A stretch of 64,000 nt of DNA, from the NCBI RefSeq assembly GCF_964355755.1, contig NC_092673.1, forward strand, positions 27,845,001 to 27,909,000, written 5' to 3'. Source of the DNA: Antedon mediterranea. Taxonomy: Eukaryota > Echinodermata > Crinoidea > Comatulida > Antedonidae. Below are positions 1 to 11,586 of this stretch, piece after piece (within the stretch, counting starts at the first letter, position 1; every line of letters starts with the position of its first letter). The notes beneath the pieces are model-generated. The model searched no databases and was not told the DNA's origin. It saw nothing but the letters and a program-made list of their open reading frames with translations. The position numbers were made by a program, and so were the translations under genes.

Positions 1-3000
1 TATTCTCCTCTCTTCTTGCTGACACATGCTATGTTGTACATCAACAGGCCCTATCAGTATTCAGTGACTTTGCCGAGGTTTGTCATTGGTTTATTTGATT
101 AACATGCATTCATGTTGATTATTGTTTGCAGAACAAATTTATCATTTGTTTAAAGCTTGGAAAGAATGCTTGATTTATTGATTTGAGTAAATTAATAAGG
201 CTATTAATTGATTGATTTAATTTCAAGGATTAATGATTTATTTTATGTAGAGTTGACAAAAAATATTTTGGTGTGAATTCCATAAGGTAAAGATAAGAAT
301 TTGAATACGTCACTGCCAGAGCCTATCTTGTTTTTAATTTTGGATTATTGTATCTGGTCTTTAATTCTAAATACAAAAATTAAAATTTGATTAACATGCA
401 TTCATTTTGGTTATTTTTGCAGAACAAATTAATTATTTGTTTAAATATTGTGTAGACAGAGCTTAATTCTCAATACAGAGATGTAAAAATTCATACAATG
501 TTTATACTCTGGTGAACAATATTCAATTTAGTTTTCTATTTTTAGGAAACTGTGTATGAATCTATAGTGACAGACAGTCTAGTGGATGATAGTACCCAGG
601 CAGCCACTGTTCAGTTTCTTCAACAGGTAATAGTCACCTAATAATAGATTTATATGCTTAACATTATCTCAAAGTGCATTGAACTTAATGTCACATTCAA
701 CAACTTTGATTTTCTCTAAAGCGTGGTTTCCACTAACACACAACGTAACCTACACAACGTAAGAAAATGCCCTTCTAATAATTGTGTTTGCCTCTGCCTG
801 CGTGAAATCAAACCTGCTTGTTGCATGTCAACGTTAGTTCACCCTGCATACTTTTGAGTACACACTGTACTATGTTTTCCAGTGTTCTTTTGTCTTTCGT
901 CGTTGCCAGAAACTGATTTGATTTCCCTGTAGCGATGTTTGCAGTACTGTGTTGATGTTTGCGTCGTCGTCGGTTCCCACTCATGATTACGCAATACAGC
1001 ACTTTGCGTTGATACGTTTTGCATTCCAGTGGGAACCACACTTAATGTTCTCTTTGTGTTGATGCCACCAAACCGTGTGTATTTGAAAGATAAACTGATA
1101 ATTAATTTTTTTTTTCTGTTCTAAAGAAAACTTTTAATCAGTCACTACCAACCATCTTGAATCTAATTTCTGTTGGCCAATCAAATAATAATTTTTCAAA
1201 ATTTATGAAAATACAGTACCGTACTGACGCGGGTATAAGCCCATACTCGGGTATAAGCCCACCCCCGACTTTTGACTAATTTTCCTGAAAAATGAGGCAC
1301 TCGGGTATAAGCCCACCCATTAATTCGAAGATCTACAGTGCGTGTCGTAATACATTATTTTGTATTTGGCGACGTCCATACACCGAATACACCTACCTTT
1401 GATCATAACCAAACTAGGCTAGTATACGCTAGGCCATATGAGGCCTAGCGGTCCTGTTTTGTTTACACTCCATCGCGGTCGAAGATCGCTTCACATACGA
1501 CGCTACAAGTCGCCAAAACGGAAAACCACTATTTGTTATCGGCTGCCATAAACAAGCTTATTAAATTTCTTTGGTACATTTCTATTTAACGAACATTGTA
1601 TACTTGCTTTTCTGCTTGATAAATTCTTGTTAAATTGATGTTTAAAATAAGATATTCTACGATAAATTACACGAACTATAAGCTTAATTTACACCTCGTG
1701 TATTAGAGGCAATGTCGTACACGTGAGGGCGCTCGCTCGCATGGTGGAATACACAGTGTACATGTGCTATTTTGACGATCTGCATTTTTGGATCCTCGGG
1801 TATAAGCCCACCCCCCAAACTTGACGTGATTTCGTGTTCGAGGGGGGTGGGCTTATACCCGCGTCAGTACGGTAATTAAAAATTGGGTGTGGTAAAGTCC
1901 AACAAATTGGAAAGTGTAAATTCAGCTAAAATTATATTAATAATTAATGTAAAAAAACTAAATGTATAATTTACAGACACCACACGGATGTTCTGATGAC
2001 AGACAAACAGAAATAACAAGACTGGAGCATCAGAAAGAACTTATCAACAAGAAAGAAGAGTATGTTCCAATGAAAACTATTACAACAGAGTATGAAAATA
2101 TTGAGGTAAGCTTCTCAATACAATATGCATGCTTTGTGTAATTAGGTCAACTTAAATGTAAAGGTATTTATTCTGGTCTTCAAACTGAATTGGAAAATAA
2201 GAAAATTCAGATTAGGCCCTCCGCGGACCTACGACAGCCAGCAGTGCAGCACCTACCCAGATAAAAACACAGAGACGCTCCCCTACTCTTTTTAAATAGT
2301 GCACCAAGTCCTTTAATGTACACTATATGTACACAGGACCAACGACTTTACCTCCAATCCAAAGGATGAGGCAATGAAAGCAAACCATCTTGTCTAAGGA
2401 TGCAATTAGTATGGTACAGATAACCTCGAGCACATGCCTATCACATGCTTGTCCGATATTATCATTACACCATCACTCTCTGGTATATACAGCACCCAGT
2501 TCGTCTCCCATCCAATTGAAATCTGTGACACCAACTCACCCTTATTCATTTGCAGACACCCTTCCATTAGACCACATGTAATTTAGTGATACAGTATATT
2601 TATTTTTGATTGGATATCAACGTGTAACACCCTTAACGTGATAAAAAATGTACAGTTGATAAAATTGGTTTTAAATTCAATGCCAACTCGGCATCTAAAG
2701 TTTAATCCTAATAATAATATGAATTGAATGCATAAATCCAAAGGCAAATTACTGCAAAAATGACAATGCTGTGGGTAGTGACTGGCTCAACTTGGAGATA
2801 CAAAATAAAAGCTAAATCAAAACAATAAAGTAAAACAGCCAGGAAAAAAAAACTGTATATATATATAACAGCTGCAGAATATTGATAATATATATACTTT
2901 TATTTCTTTTTTTTTATTACCCTAGTGTAAGTATAATAATGACTTGTCTTCTGATATAAAAATCATGATTACATTGTGTAAATATTTATATTTTGATGCT

Positions 3001-6000
3001 TCATGTCATTCAACTATTATGCACCCCTGGATTTCCAGGGGTGTCATTCTTCACAATCTCAACTGTTTCAGCTTAGTCATATTTCAAAAGACATTATTCT
3101 TATCCAATTGTGTGCAATAATTTTTTGAAGGTCATTTTTTTGTTTCCTACTTTTTTCAAGTTTTGTTCTACAAATGTCATATTTTTTTATGCTTATGTTG
3201 AAACTTGCAGACTAAGGTTCCCTAACACCTGCTCCGGCCGGCTACTATGGCAAATAAAATCAAAACTTAGTGTTTCGTTTTCACGACACTCCACGTGGCT
3301 ACACCCATATTGATTGATGTTGAATTTTAAAACGCTTACTGCTTCACGATCTGCAACATACAGTATTCTTGTTTCTTGGTTGACTGTCACCCCTGCGGGA
3401 TACTTTAATATTCCTTGACCGATTGAACACCTTTCCTGGAATTCCTCGTCGGTCACTACTACACACTTTTCTGAAAGGTCACTGTATACTATCTGACCAT
3501 TGCCCATGTGATGTAGTCTGTAAACTTGAGCATTTAGTGGCACATCTTTGCTCCTACTTGATACTAATAAATATCCATCTGGATTGACTGCAGCACCTGA
3601 CACTAACTCTGTATCTTGTTTGTGTTCTTGTATGTCGTCAACTGTATGAATAAGTCCCAGATTTTCCACTTTGATGTCTACTGGTGATTTTTTGATTGGA
3701 AATGTTCCAACTGTGATCTCCATCTGTCGGTCTCTTTACAGATACTTGTTATCTTGTACTCTCCGCTTCCTTGGTGATCTATAGAAATGTCAGCTTTTTC
3801 ACCAGATGAGCTCTTTAATGCGCCAGTTAATTCTTCTGCGCCTTCTTCTGGACCTTTTACTGCCACAACGAACGGCTTGCCCTTTTGTGACTGTAATTAA
3901 TTCCTCTTTTTCAACAACCATCGCTTTTCCAAAATTAAAAAACTTCATTTCATGTTGTGTTTAATCAATGTAAGTTGTGAAGTTGTTAATTTGTTAATTA
4001 TGAAATGCAATTATGTCTATTGTCTCCAGTGTGTTGGTCAGGTTACAGATTTATGTCATAATCTTTGATGCTACTTCTTGTTTTGCTTCAAGTTGATTTA
4101 GCTTGCTGTGTCATCTCGTTTTCATCTCGTTGTCATCTCGTTTTCTCGTTTTTCATCTCGTTTTCCTGTTAGTCTTTCAAGTTCTAGCAATAATTCTTTG
4201 TTTTGCTTGTAGCGTCATTCGTTCTTTGTGAGCTTTTATTCCTTTTCTGCATAAATCCAAATGAAACATAAAGTTGCCATCGTCCGCCAGAAAGGAATAA
4301 AACTGAGCTTCTAGTTTCTGTTTGATCTCTTAAGTTCTCTCAACAGCCTCGGTTACATTTTTATTAAACACGTCTACAGCATTCATTCGTCGTGTAACGT
4401 CGTGTTTATTTTGACTCTGTGAATTCTTCACATTCTTTACATCGTGATTTCTTGCAGGTTATGCAAAAGAACTTGAGGCGCTTGTCATCATGAGTCGCAC
4501 ATTGATACTTGTCTAACTGATTTACGGACATCTAAAATAAAAACAAACCAATCCATTTTATTTTTTGGTAGTCGTTAAAAAATCCTGTCTAATGATTTAG
4601 TGTAACTTGATAAAACTATACTTGACTTTATAATCCTCCATTGGGTTCAAATCTCAGTTCAGCGGTGGCGCCAAGATCTTCGCGACAAGGGGCTAGAACT
4701 CCAGTAGACATGCCCCCCCACCCCTTACAGTTGTCTTAACACTCTACATACCACACACAGTGTGCCTCACATAACATTTTAAAATCTTGTAATTTCTTTC
4801 TGTAATTGCTGTGTCATATGTGCTTGCTGTTGGATTAAAATAATAATTTGTGCTTTTGACTTTACCTTCAAACTTTTTGGTACAAAATATTCTTCTATTG
4901 AAAACGTTCACAGTATTACAAAACAGTGAACTCAGGAATGGGAAGGAATTGCTAAACTGTATGCCTTAATTCAAGAAACTATTATATAATATTAAATGAA
5001 TATATTTGTTCTTTCCTGTATAGCATCCATCTTTTAAAATTCAAAAGGAAACAAACAATCCTCTCATCTATATATAAATTTACGTAAGGGCAAAATTCTG
5101 TAAATCGCGCGTTATTTCTAGAATGTTTACTCGATGGTATATAAAGTTGGTTCGTACTTTCGGTACTGATTTTAACCACCTGATGTAACCCTGTTTACTA
5201 ATTAAATTGAGTTCGATAATTATTTATTGACGATTAAAACGAATTTAGGTTCAACGATTTGCCCCAAATAGGGGTGTTTTTCGATGGTGGTACACTGTCT
5301 AATGGATGTCCGTCTTGAAAAATACCCGCAGACAATAATACGAGGATGCTTCGCATTTTCCTATCTCCTCCTACGATAATTGTTTTTAATGGCTGAAAAC
5401 CGGTTGAACAGCTCGAGTATAGCATCATAATGTTGAAGACAGGCCGATTTTCTTTAAAAAATACTATTTTGATAGATTTAATATACGTTTATACAAATGT
5501 ATTGATTTGCGATGAATGGAACATTCCAATCTCTGTTCCACAAGTGTCTATTCCCTCAGGCGTCCTAAAGGCAAGTACAGGTACTGTATACTCATAACAG
5601 AAATTCGATCCATTTTTTTTTTCAATCTGTGCTGCAGAGGTTGGATATAAATTTTTTTTAAACGGATAATGAGCTAGCGTTTTCACTCGCCGTATATTAT
5701 GTACACATCTTTATTATTGTAGTTAAACCACCCATATCATCACCCTTCCCTCACTGGCATGAGTAGCGTTGTAAAACCAGTAGAGGATAGGCCTACGGTA
5801 CATCACATGCCCTAAACGCAGAACAACTTTGGTGGGTAGGGGGTGGGTAGGGTAGGAACCAACTTAAGTATGAATTTGCTCTAAGAAACAATTGAAAACC
5901 ATTAGGCCTAATTAAGTTGAGTTAGATAATTTAATAGTTATTGACGATTAAATCAAATTTATGATTTTCCCCGAATAGAGGTGGTTTTCAGAAATTGTTT

Positions 6001-7633
6001 TACATTATATAAACATATATACGTCGTAGTGATGTATCGTTACATGTACTGTACTATTTCAATCGACTATGACGGTGATAGTTTCAACAAAGTATTAAAT
6101 CGCAATGTTTTACTGTGTTTAGTGGTATATTATTTGTAAAACATGAAAACAATTAATATTTCGTTAATAAATGGGTAAAGAATATATTTAAAAAGTGTTC
6201 CTCTTTGCACCCATCCTCTTCCCCATCCCTCAACCCAAATGTTACATACAAAACACAATTTAAGTTTGTTTAAATTTGACTTAAACAATTGGTCTCATTT
6301 TGTGACAAATTTCTCTTTCGGAAGTAATTCCCAGGGTACTAATTTTACAGTACATAAATCACAGTGTCTATTTATTCGTTCCTGTAAACGACATGTATTA
6401 TTGTCCTGCGGTACGTACATTTGAAATCGCCAGTTTTTTTAACGCTCAAATTATTATGTATTCGAGAACCATCTGTGGGCACGACCTAGATGGTACGCGA
6501 GCGAAGCGAGCGTACCATCTAGTCAGTATAAATTACTTTCATTTGTTGTAATTCAATGTAAACACAATATTGTTTGTATGCTACAATAATGCTCTGTACC
6601 GTATACTGAATGTCTCTAGAAGCAGTAGTGCCAGTATGATGTTTATTGAACATGGTGTCCCTTCCTTTAATAAGTATGTGAGAAAATCTATCGATAGTTT
6701 CATTCAACGTATGTTGATAAGTTGCAATATTCTTGTTGCTTGTGTTTGCAAACATATGCTGCATAACTCAAAAATGTATTGTAGATGGAGAAGTATGCTA
6801 TATATTTCAGCTTAGTGTTTGCAAATTTTTTTTTTTTCTGTTTGCATATTTGTTGATATGGATGAAATTTTCCAAAAAATTGAATTGAGTATAGATTTAG
6901 ACTTTTAAAATCCTGTAAACTTAGTACATACTGTACTCCAACAGATCTTAAAGACACTAGACCTTTGTTTTTTTTACCTAACTTACGGTCACACTACATT
7001 TTATTTTAAAATGAATACTATATGGACCTATTGCAATAATGTTTTCATCTTTACACGGAGGAAAAAAGTTGATTCTAATAATTTAAGCGGCCCGCTATAA
7101 ATACTAGAATGCATCGCGTGCGGATTGATATTTTCATATTGTAATGTGGCGCACCAATCACTTTGATCGATTGTGAAATGGTAATCAAATAATAAAATGG
7201 TAACTTTTTAGTGAAAATACCTGGTCTTCCCTAGTTTGTATTAACGGATTCTATCAAAAAAGGAAAGACAATTATTTCAGCAACGTCAGGCTACGCCTAT
7301 AGCTTAGTTTACCAGCTACAAAACAAGCCTAGCTTCTGTACTGTAGTTTTATTTTGGATTTTATGTATTTCAGGACATGTAACAAATTTGTTATTAGATT
7401 TAGAAGTATTTTTTTAAATTTTTTCTTTTTATCTCAAATCCTTTAAACTTTAGCCATCTGCAAAAAGACACAGAGGTAACGATGATGAAAACAAGTTGCG
7501 AAAACTGACAACACAGCTACAAGAATGTATAACAAAAGTACAAGGCTGGAAGCAGGAAACTGGGATACTACCAGATTGGTTCAGACAGGATGTAAAAGAC
7601 ATATCTAAACAATTAACAGATATCTGTAGCTGA
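1..7633 (+). CDS. FIRRM: FIRRM (C1orf112)-like, 3' part of gene (last four coding exons)
   Basis: Exons are 1-77 (entering the window in frame 3), 546-626, 1977-2105 and 7454-7633 with stop TGA at 7631-7633. All junctions are phase 0 with AG acceptors and GT donors. The joined tail has a helical stretch containing VVHQQALSVFSDFAEE, a linker, a basic PSAKRHR patch, a coiled-coil-like helix, and a final helix with LPDWFRQDV. This order matches my recollection of the C-terminus of human FIRRM: a VVH..L..F..FAE helix, then an AKR basic patch, then two helices. FIRRM binds the AAA ATPase FIGNL1 and promotes removal of RAD51/DMC1 filaments in the nucleus. The upstream exons lie outside the window. 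The assignment rests on remembered similarity; an unrelated HEAT-repeat protein is the alternative. Confidence 0.68.
719..1042. mobile_element. Degenerate MITE, 'TTCCCACTAG' terminal-repeat family
   Basis: The left end reads AAGCGTGGTTTCCACTA and the right end CCAGTGGGAACCACACTT, an imperfect inverted repeat. The interior contains ACGTAA/AACGCAA-type words shared with the array at 36199-37462. It lies in a FIRRM intron. Confidence 0.6.
1217..1874. mobile_element. Non-autonomous DNA transposon (MITE) with TA ends
   Basis: The first bases, TACCGTACTGACGCGGGTAT, are the exact reverse complement of the end of the element, and the match continues through TAAGCCCA. A TA at each outer edge fits a TA target duplication, typical of the Tc1/mariner/pogo group. 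Subterminal copies of the GGTATAAGCCCAC word occur near both ends. No transposase ORF is present in the 658 bp. Confidence 0.8.
2215..2590. repeat. Probable interspersed repeat in a FIRRM intron
   Basis: Words such as GGATGAGGCAATGAAAGCAA and TCTAAGGATGCAAT recur in diverged form near 32585-32615 (GGGTAAAGCATC..CTAAGGATGCAATCAG). The short reading frame here has no recognisable protein and I regard it as chance. Confidence 0.35.
2731..2850. repeat. Interspersed repeat family R1, copy 1
   Basis: It holds one unit of a roughly 70 bp motif (AAATTACTG..AAAAATGACAATG..GTGACTGG..GGAGATACAAAATAAAA). Two units occur at 9788-9995 and at 46691-46860. There is no coding capacity; it is probably the tail of a non-autonomous element. 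Confidence 0.55.
3190..4535 (-). pseudogene. Decayed TRIM-like gene (B-box, coiled coil, filamin, NHL) in a FIRRM intron
   Basis: Reading the minus strand from about 4530 downward gives a B-box with YQCATHDDKRLKFFCITCKK and CKECEEFTES. A frameshift follows at the next histidine (NKHDVTRRMNAVDVFNKN). A coiled-coil stretch then contains in-frame TAA and TGA stops (about 4340 and 4180). Next comes a filamin-type domain (ADISIDHQGSGEYKITSI), another frameshift near 3720, and an NHL-type propeller start (DGYLLVSS, KYPAGVTVNQETRILYVADR). The propeller is cut short near 3315, where sequence resembling the MITE at 8286-8479 begins. Intact members are RING E3 ubiquitin ligases of the TRIM2/3/56/71 type; no RING is seen here. 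No introns are visible, so it is either a single-exon gene or a retrocopy. It is almost certainly non-functional. Confidence 0.85.
3218..3315. mobile_element. MITE fragment fused to the broken end of the TRIM-like pseudogene
   Basis: TGTTTCGTTTTCACGAC..CTCCACG..GGCTA matches the reverse complement of the interior of the element at 8286-8479, and the CACCTG.TCCGG end is also shared. It starts exactly where the NHL homology ends, so it probably truncated that reading frame. Confidence 0.65.
5201..5992. repeat. Diverged direct repeat pair (5201-5285 and 5907-5992)
   Basis: Both halves share AATTAA.TTGAGTT.GATAAT, TATTGACGATTAAA and CCCC.AATAG.GGTG in the same order. The DNA between them (about 5290-5900) shows no gene. 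Confidence 0.5.
6486..6522. repeat. Perfect 13 bp hairpin with 11-base loop
   Basis: CTAGATGGTACGC is followed by loop GAGCGAAGCGA and then GCGTACCATCTAG. It stands directly upstream of the LINE tail at 6520-6893. No gene context suggests a terminator; it is more likely part of a transposable element. Confidence 0.6.
6520..6893 (+). mobile_element. LINE 3' end (C-terminus of ORF2 plus tail), copy 1
   Basis: The frame ending at 6815 reads VCYNNALYRILNVSR, then [20 protein letters not shown], then FIQRM. This is the conserved tail of CR1/Jockey-like reverse transcriptase ORFs. It ends with a T-rich stretch and an AATTGAATTGA-type 3' repeat. A second copy is at 59155-59432. The reverse transcriptase core is absent, as in 5'-truncated insertions. 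Confidence 0.7.
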
Positions 7634-7990
7634 CATCCGACTTGACTGCCCACAGGTATGGACTTTAAATATGTACTATTTTGACTTTTTATCACAGAGC
7701 TGTGTACTGGACATTTAACCATGTTTATGACAGTATGGTTCTTCATCCCTGAAATTTATTTTGATTTGCTGAATTGTGGGTCTTGCTAAATAGTGTTCTG
7801 TCTGTATATGTATCCTCCAATACAGAGGTAATGGAGAGGTGAAAAATGATCAAAGCTAACTCAATGATTTTATGAATTATTGAACAAAATGGTAGTACAG
7901 CTATTGAGATTGACAATGATACTGTGATTGAGTCCAAATTTCTTTTTAACCTTTATTTTTCTTTTACTTATGTTTGTTAAAGTTGGCTGA

Positions 7991-7996
7991 AATAAA
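7991..7996 (+). promoter_or_regulatory. Candidate polyadenylation signal of the FIRRM-like gene
   Basis: This is a canonical AATAAA hexamer about 360 nt after the stop codon, just before a palindromic MITE. It would give a short 3' UTR. Position is the only support. Confidence 0.35.
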
Positions 7997-8037
7997 AAAT
8001 CCAAATATCTAACGTCATGGTCTTGGAAGCAACGTTA

Positions 8038-8162
8038 AAGCTCTGTTGACACTATCAAACTAGTTTGGCAAAAAAGTGTGATGTTGCCAAGTATGGTAGT
8101 GATATGAAATCATCATGTCCTAATATGGGCACATCACAAGTTTGATAGTGTTGACAGAGCTT
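8038..8162. mobile_element. Palindromic MITE family P, copy 1
   Basis: Its ends, AAGCTCTGTTGACACTATCA and its near reverse complement, frame an interior with ATGGTAGTGATATG..ATCATCATGTCC..ATGGGCACATCAC. Confidence 0.75.
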
Positions 8163-8285
8163 TACAGAGATGAGCACAAGTGTATGATTCTTTTATTCTA
8201 TATTTAAAGATTCTATTGTATATAAAACAAAAGTTTAATAACTTAACAAAATGAAATGTTGTTGCCAAAGACTTGCACATGTTTA

Positions 8286-8479
8286 AAGGGTCTTTCACAC
8301 CTATTCCGGCACAGTTCCGTTCCGGTGCCGACAAATTCAATCGATGTTACGTTTTTATGCGGCTACGCGCATATCGATTGGCGCATATAGCCGCGTGGAG
8401 CGTCGTGAAAACGAAACATTGAGGTTCATGTTCGATTCGCCGGATGGGAACCATGCCGGAACAGGTGTGAAAGACCCTT
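8286..8479. mobile_element. Inverted-repeat MITE with 17 bp ends
   Basis: The left end AAGGGTCTTTCACACCT is the exact reverse complement of the right end AGGTGTGAAAGACCCTT. The 194 bp interior has no ORF. A fragment of the same element occurs at 3218-3315. Confidence 0.75.
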
Positions 8480-8723
8480 AACTTATTATTTTATACTTTA
8501 AAAATAAAATTAAATAAAATGCAAGATTTGTTTTTTTGAAATGCAATGGTTTTTGCATTTATTCTAGTAATATGTATACATATATTTTGTTTTTTTTAAC
8601 TAAAAAATTAGGATAATATTTAAGACTACATTAGTTCTAAACTTCCAAAATATTATCTATTTAGATAATTTTACCCAAAATCAAATGTACTCAGGCACTC
8701 TGGTCATACTTATCCAATCCAAC

Positions 8724-8912
8724 TTAAGGCCACAATTTACTCAGCCGAGCGGTAACGGTATTAAAAATATAGAATGATATTCTTTATGATCATTTACACA
8801 CAACGCTGAGTGAACGGGTGGTTTCCGCTCAAGATAGATACAGATTCTAAGTGGGACAAGCTACTCGGTTTTTCGCTTACCATTACCACTCGTCTGTGTA
8901 AATTGGCCTTAA
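8724..8912. mobile_element. Small inverted-repeat element
   Basis: The left end TTAAGGCCACAATTTAC and right end GTAAATTGGCCTTAA are near-perfect inverted repeats about 190 bp apart. No coding potential is present. Confidence 0.6.
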
Positions 8913-9429
8913 AACATACTGTACTGTAGCCTACTATGGAAGTTGTTTAAATTAATGGTTCTATTGAATATCCGAAAAGGAGGCCAACAAAGAGCATGAA
9001 TTCTTAGGACGTCGTAATATGGAGGATGTGGTTACCATTTTACTTATAGGTTAGATTGAAAATCTAGCATGAATCAAGATTTTATCTTCGTTTCATCTCT
9101 AGAGGTACTGTCTAGTCTTGTGGCTTCCCACTTCTGATCTAAAATGTCGTGTTTCGAATCCCTCTGGAAGTTGTATAGCCCTGGAGGAAACAAAAACATG
9201 TCTACAGGGCTGACGCAAACATGAGCAATGTTATGTTGTCCAGTAGGCCTACAACCCTGTTTGCGCTATGATGATGTCGTGTTAAATGTAACGTTGTCAT
9301 GTACATTGTGTGAATATGTGTTGATAAGATGTACAGTTAAATACACGGTTTCTAAAATAAAAGTCTTCCAATACTGTAACACTTGTCCCAAAGTAGGGAA
9401 TTTTAGACGCATAGCGCCTATTTTATGTG

Positions 9430-9597
9430 TGGTACCTAATTGCTCGTGGTACCTAATTGCGGGGTTACTTAATTGCGGGGTTACCTAATTGCGTGTGGTA
9501 CCTAATTGCGCATGGTACCTAATCGCGGGTGGTACCTAATTGCGGTGTTACCTATTTGCGCGCGGCACCTATTATTGCGCAGGGTACCAAATTGCGT
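9430..9597. repeat. Minisatellite, about 18 bp unit
   Basis: About nine degenerate tandem units of GGTACCTAATTGCGNGT are present. Confidence 0.85.
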
Positions 9598-9787
9598 AAA
9601 TTTATAATAGTAAGTTAACAAAATAAGCAATATTGCTCTTGATGTCTCGATTCGATTTACCTTGAAAGCAAAAGAAAAACTGTTTTCAATATGTAGGAAC
9701 TTAGTACTAGGTGACTAGTACATATTTTCATCATGCGTCCGTGGTAGGCGCCCACAGTACAGGACGTATGGATATCTGTATAATTAT

Positions 9788-9995
9788 ATAAATTCAAAGG
9801 CAAATTACTGAAAAAAATTACATGATGCTGTGGATATCAGTGGCTGTATCTAAATTCAGATACAAAATAAAATAAGCACTGAATAATGACAATGTTGTGG
9901 GTATCAGTGGCTGAATCTCAATGGAGATACAAAATAAAATAAGTAAAAAGCTAAATCAAAACGAAAAAGCAAAACAGCCAGAAAAATTAGCAGAG
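9788..9995. repeat. Interspersed repeat family R1, copy 2 (two internal units)
   Basis: It carries two tandem units of the roughly 70 bp motif also seen at 2731-2850, followed by AGCTAAATCAAAACGAAAAAGC and AACAGCCAG, matching the tail of copy 1. Confidence 0.55.
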
Positions 9996-10765
9996 CTTTC
10001 GTGCAACACTAGCCCTTAACAGTGCAACACTTATATATGTACCGGTATGTTAGTAGCCTATAAGGTGAATTGCGAGCAATTGGGTGGAAGTAACGGCTAC
10101 CCAAGTGGTCCTTGTTTATCTTTGATTTGTCGTTTTAGGAAAAGACTAAGTTTATTTAATAAACAATGATAGTAATAAATTGTAGCTTCTTTGGGTGTAA
10201 CGACATCTTTATCGACACTGGTTTGTGCGAATTTTTAAAATGTAATTTCCCGTTAATATGACCAATTAACCCAGTTCCATGTTATTAGTTGTGCCAATAC
10301 ATCTAATATAGAACTCATTATTTGGTAGTTTATATATCTCATAAAATACTACTGTACAATACCCTTTGTTTCCATTTCAAGGAATTGTAGATACATAATT
10401 ATAATAATTATAATATGTAATGCGAGTACAAGACGTGATGCCTCCAAAATAATTAGGTCTCTTTATCGCAGCAAGAAACGTCACAGAAAATAGAGGGCAA
10501 ACTTTCCCCCCCCAACACTTTTGAGTGCTAGCTACAATATGTTACATTTTGTAAGATTTGTGTACGTGTGAATCGGTTGTTCACGGAATAGCCCCCGTGT
10601 GATTCCAAATTAAATTTGTCTGTTGCATTTGAATTGCGGTTTTGTTTAATAATCACATAGTTTTCATTCAATTGCTATAAAGCTCTTAATGGTCAATTAT
10701 GAACGTCATCAAATCCCTGATAAGTGTACAATTGCTTTCCCTCCTACGGTAATATCAACAATCTT

Positions 10766-10930
10766 AAGCACTGTCTACACTATCAAACTAGTTTGACAAA
10801 AAAAGTGTGATGTGCCTAAATATAGGGATATTCCCAAATATATATATATATATAGTTATAGTGATATGACATCATCGCGTCCATATATGGGCACATTACA
10901 TTTTTTGTCACATTAGTGTAGACAGCGCTT
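10766..10930. mobile_element. Palindromic MITE family P, copy 2
   Basis: The left end AAGCACTGTCTACACTATCA and the right end GTAGACAGCGCTT match the family. The interior carries an added (TA)n run. Confidence 0.7.
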
Positions 10931-11250
10931 TCCAAGATACCCTGATGAACGTTCGATGTCTCCGTCAAGAGGCCCGGGCCCTGCTTGGGTTTCCTTCGGT
11001 GTAGTCTTTCAGACTGGTTACGTACTTTAAAACCATAATTACCACATATGGTGACATCCTTTCATAGCGATAGGTCGATGCCAATATGTCAAGTACAAAA
11101 TTGATATGTTTCAGAATATTATCTGACATTAATGTGGATTTAAGGAGTTATAAATAAAATACAAGGCTAGGCTACGAATTCATTTTATAGACAGTTTTCA
11201 AATATAATAATTGTGCTTTTCTATGTGCTGTATTGAAATACAATATATTT

Positions 11251-11586
11251 AAGCTTAATTTCCACTAGGACGCAACGCGCAAGAACGCAGACGCAACGTA
11301 CTTGCGCAGTGCCATGAGAACATACGGTACCCTTGCGAGTCAGAGATGGAATCCGGTGGTTCAATTTGTCGTAAGAGGGGCATGTGAAATTCATAGAAGA
11401 GCAGTTTTCTAACGTTGCTTGCCTCGGTTTATTGCGTTAGTACGTTACGAAAGAATTTTTTTTTTACAGTGGGAACCAAGCTTTATCACAAGAATTCGGA
11501 TGATCCATCGCGTCGATTGGTCAAATTACTTGCATTGCTCAAGATTACGTCATGAATACCTAGAGTCCTAGTGGGAACCAATCTTT
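11251..11586. mobile_element. 'TTCCCACTAG' family MITE, composite copy
   Basis: Left end AAGCTTAATTTCCACTAG is matched by two right ends, CAGTGGGAACCAAGCTT (to 11486) and CTAGTGGGAACCAATCTT (to 11586). This suggests a second partial copy joined to the first. Confidence 0.65.

Noticed and set aside
1-109. Frame 1 reading of the window start as a hydrophobic peptide
   Set aside because: Frame 3 joins in phase 0 to the next exon at a GT donor and matches the FIRRM tail; frame 1 does not.
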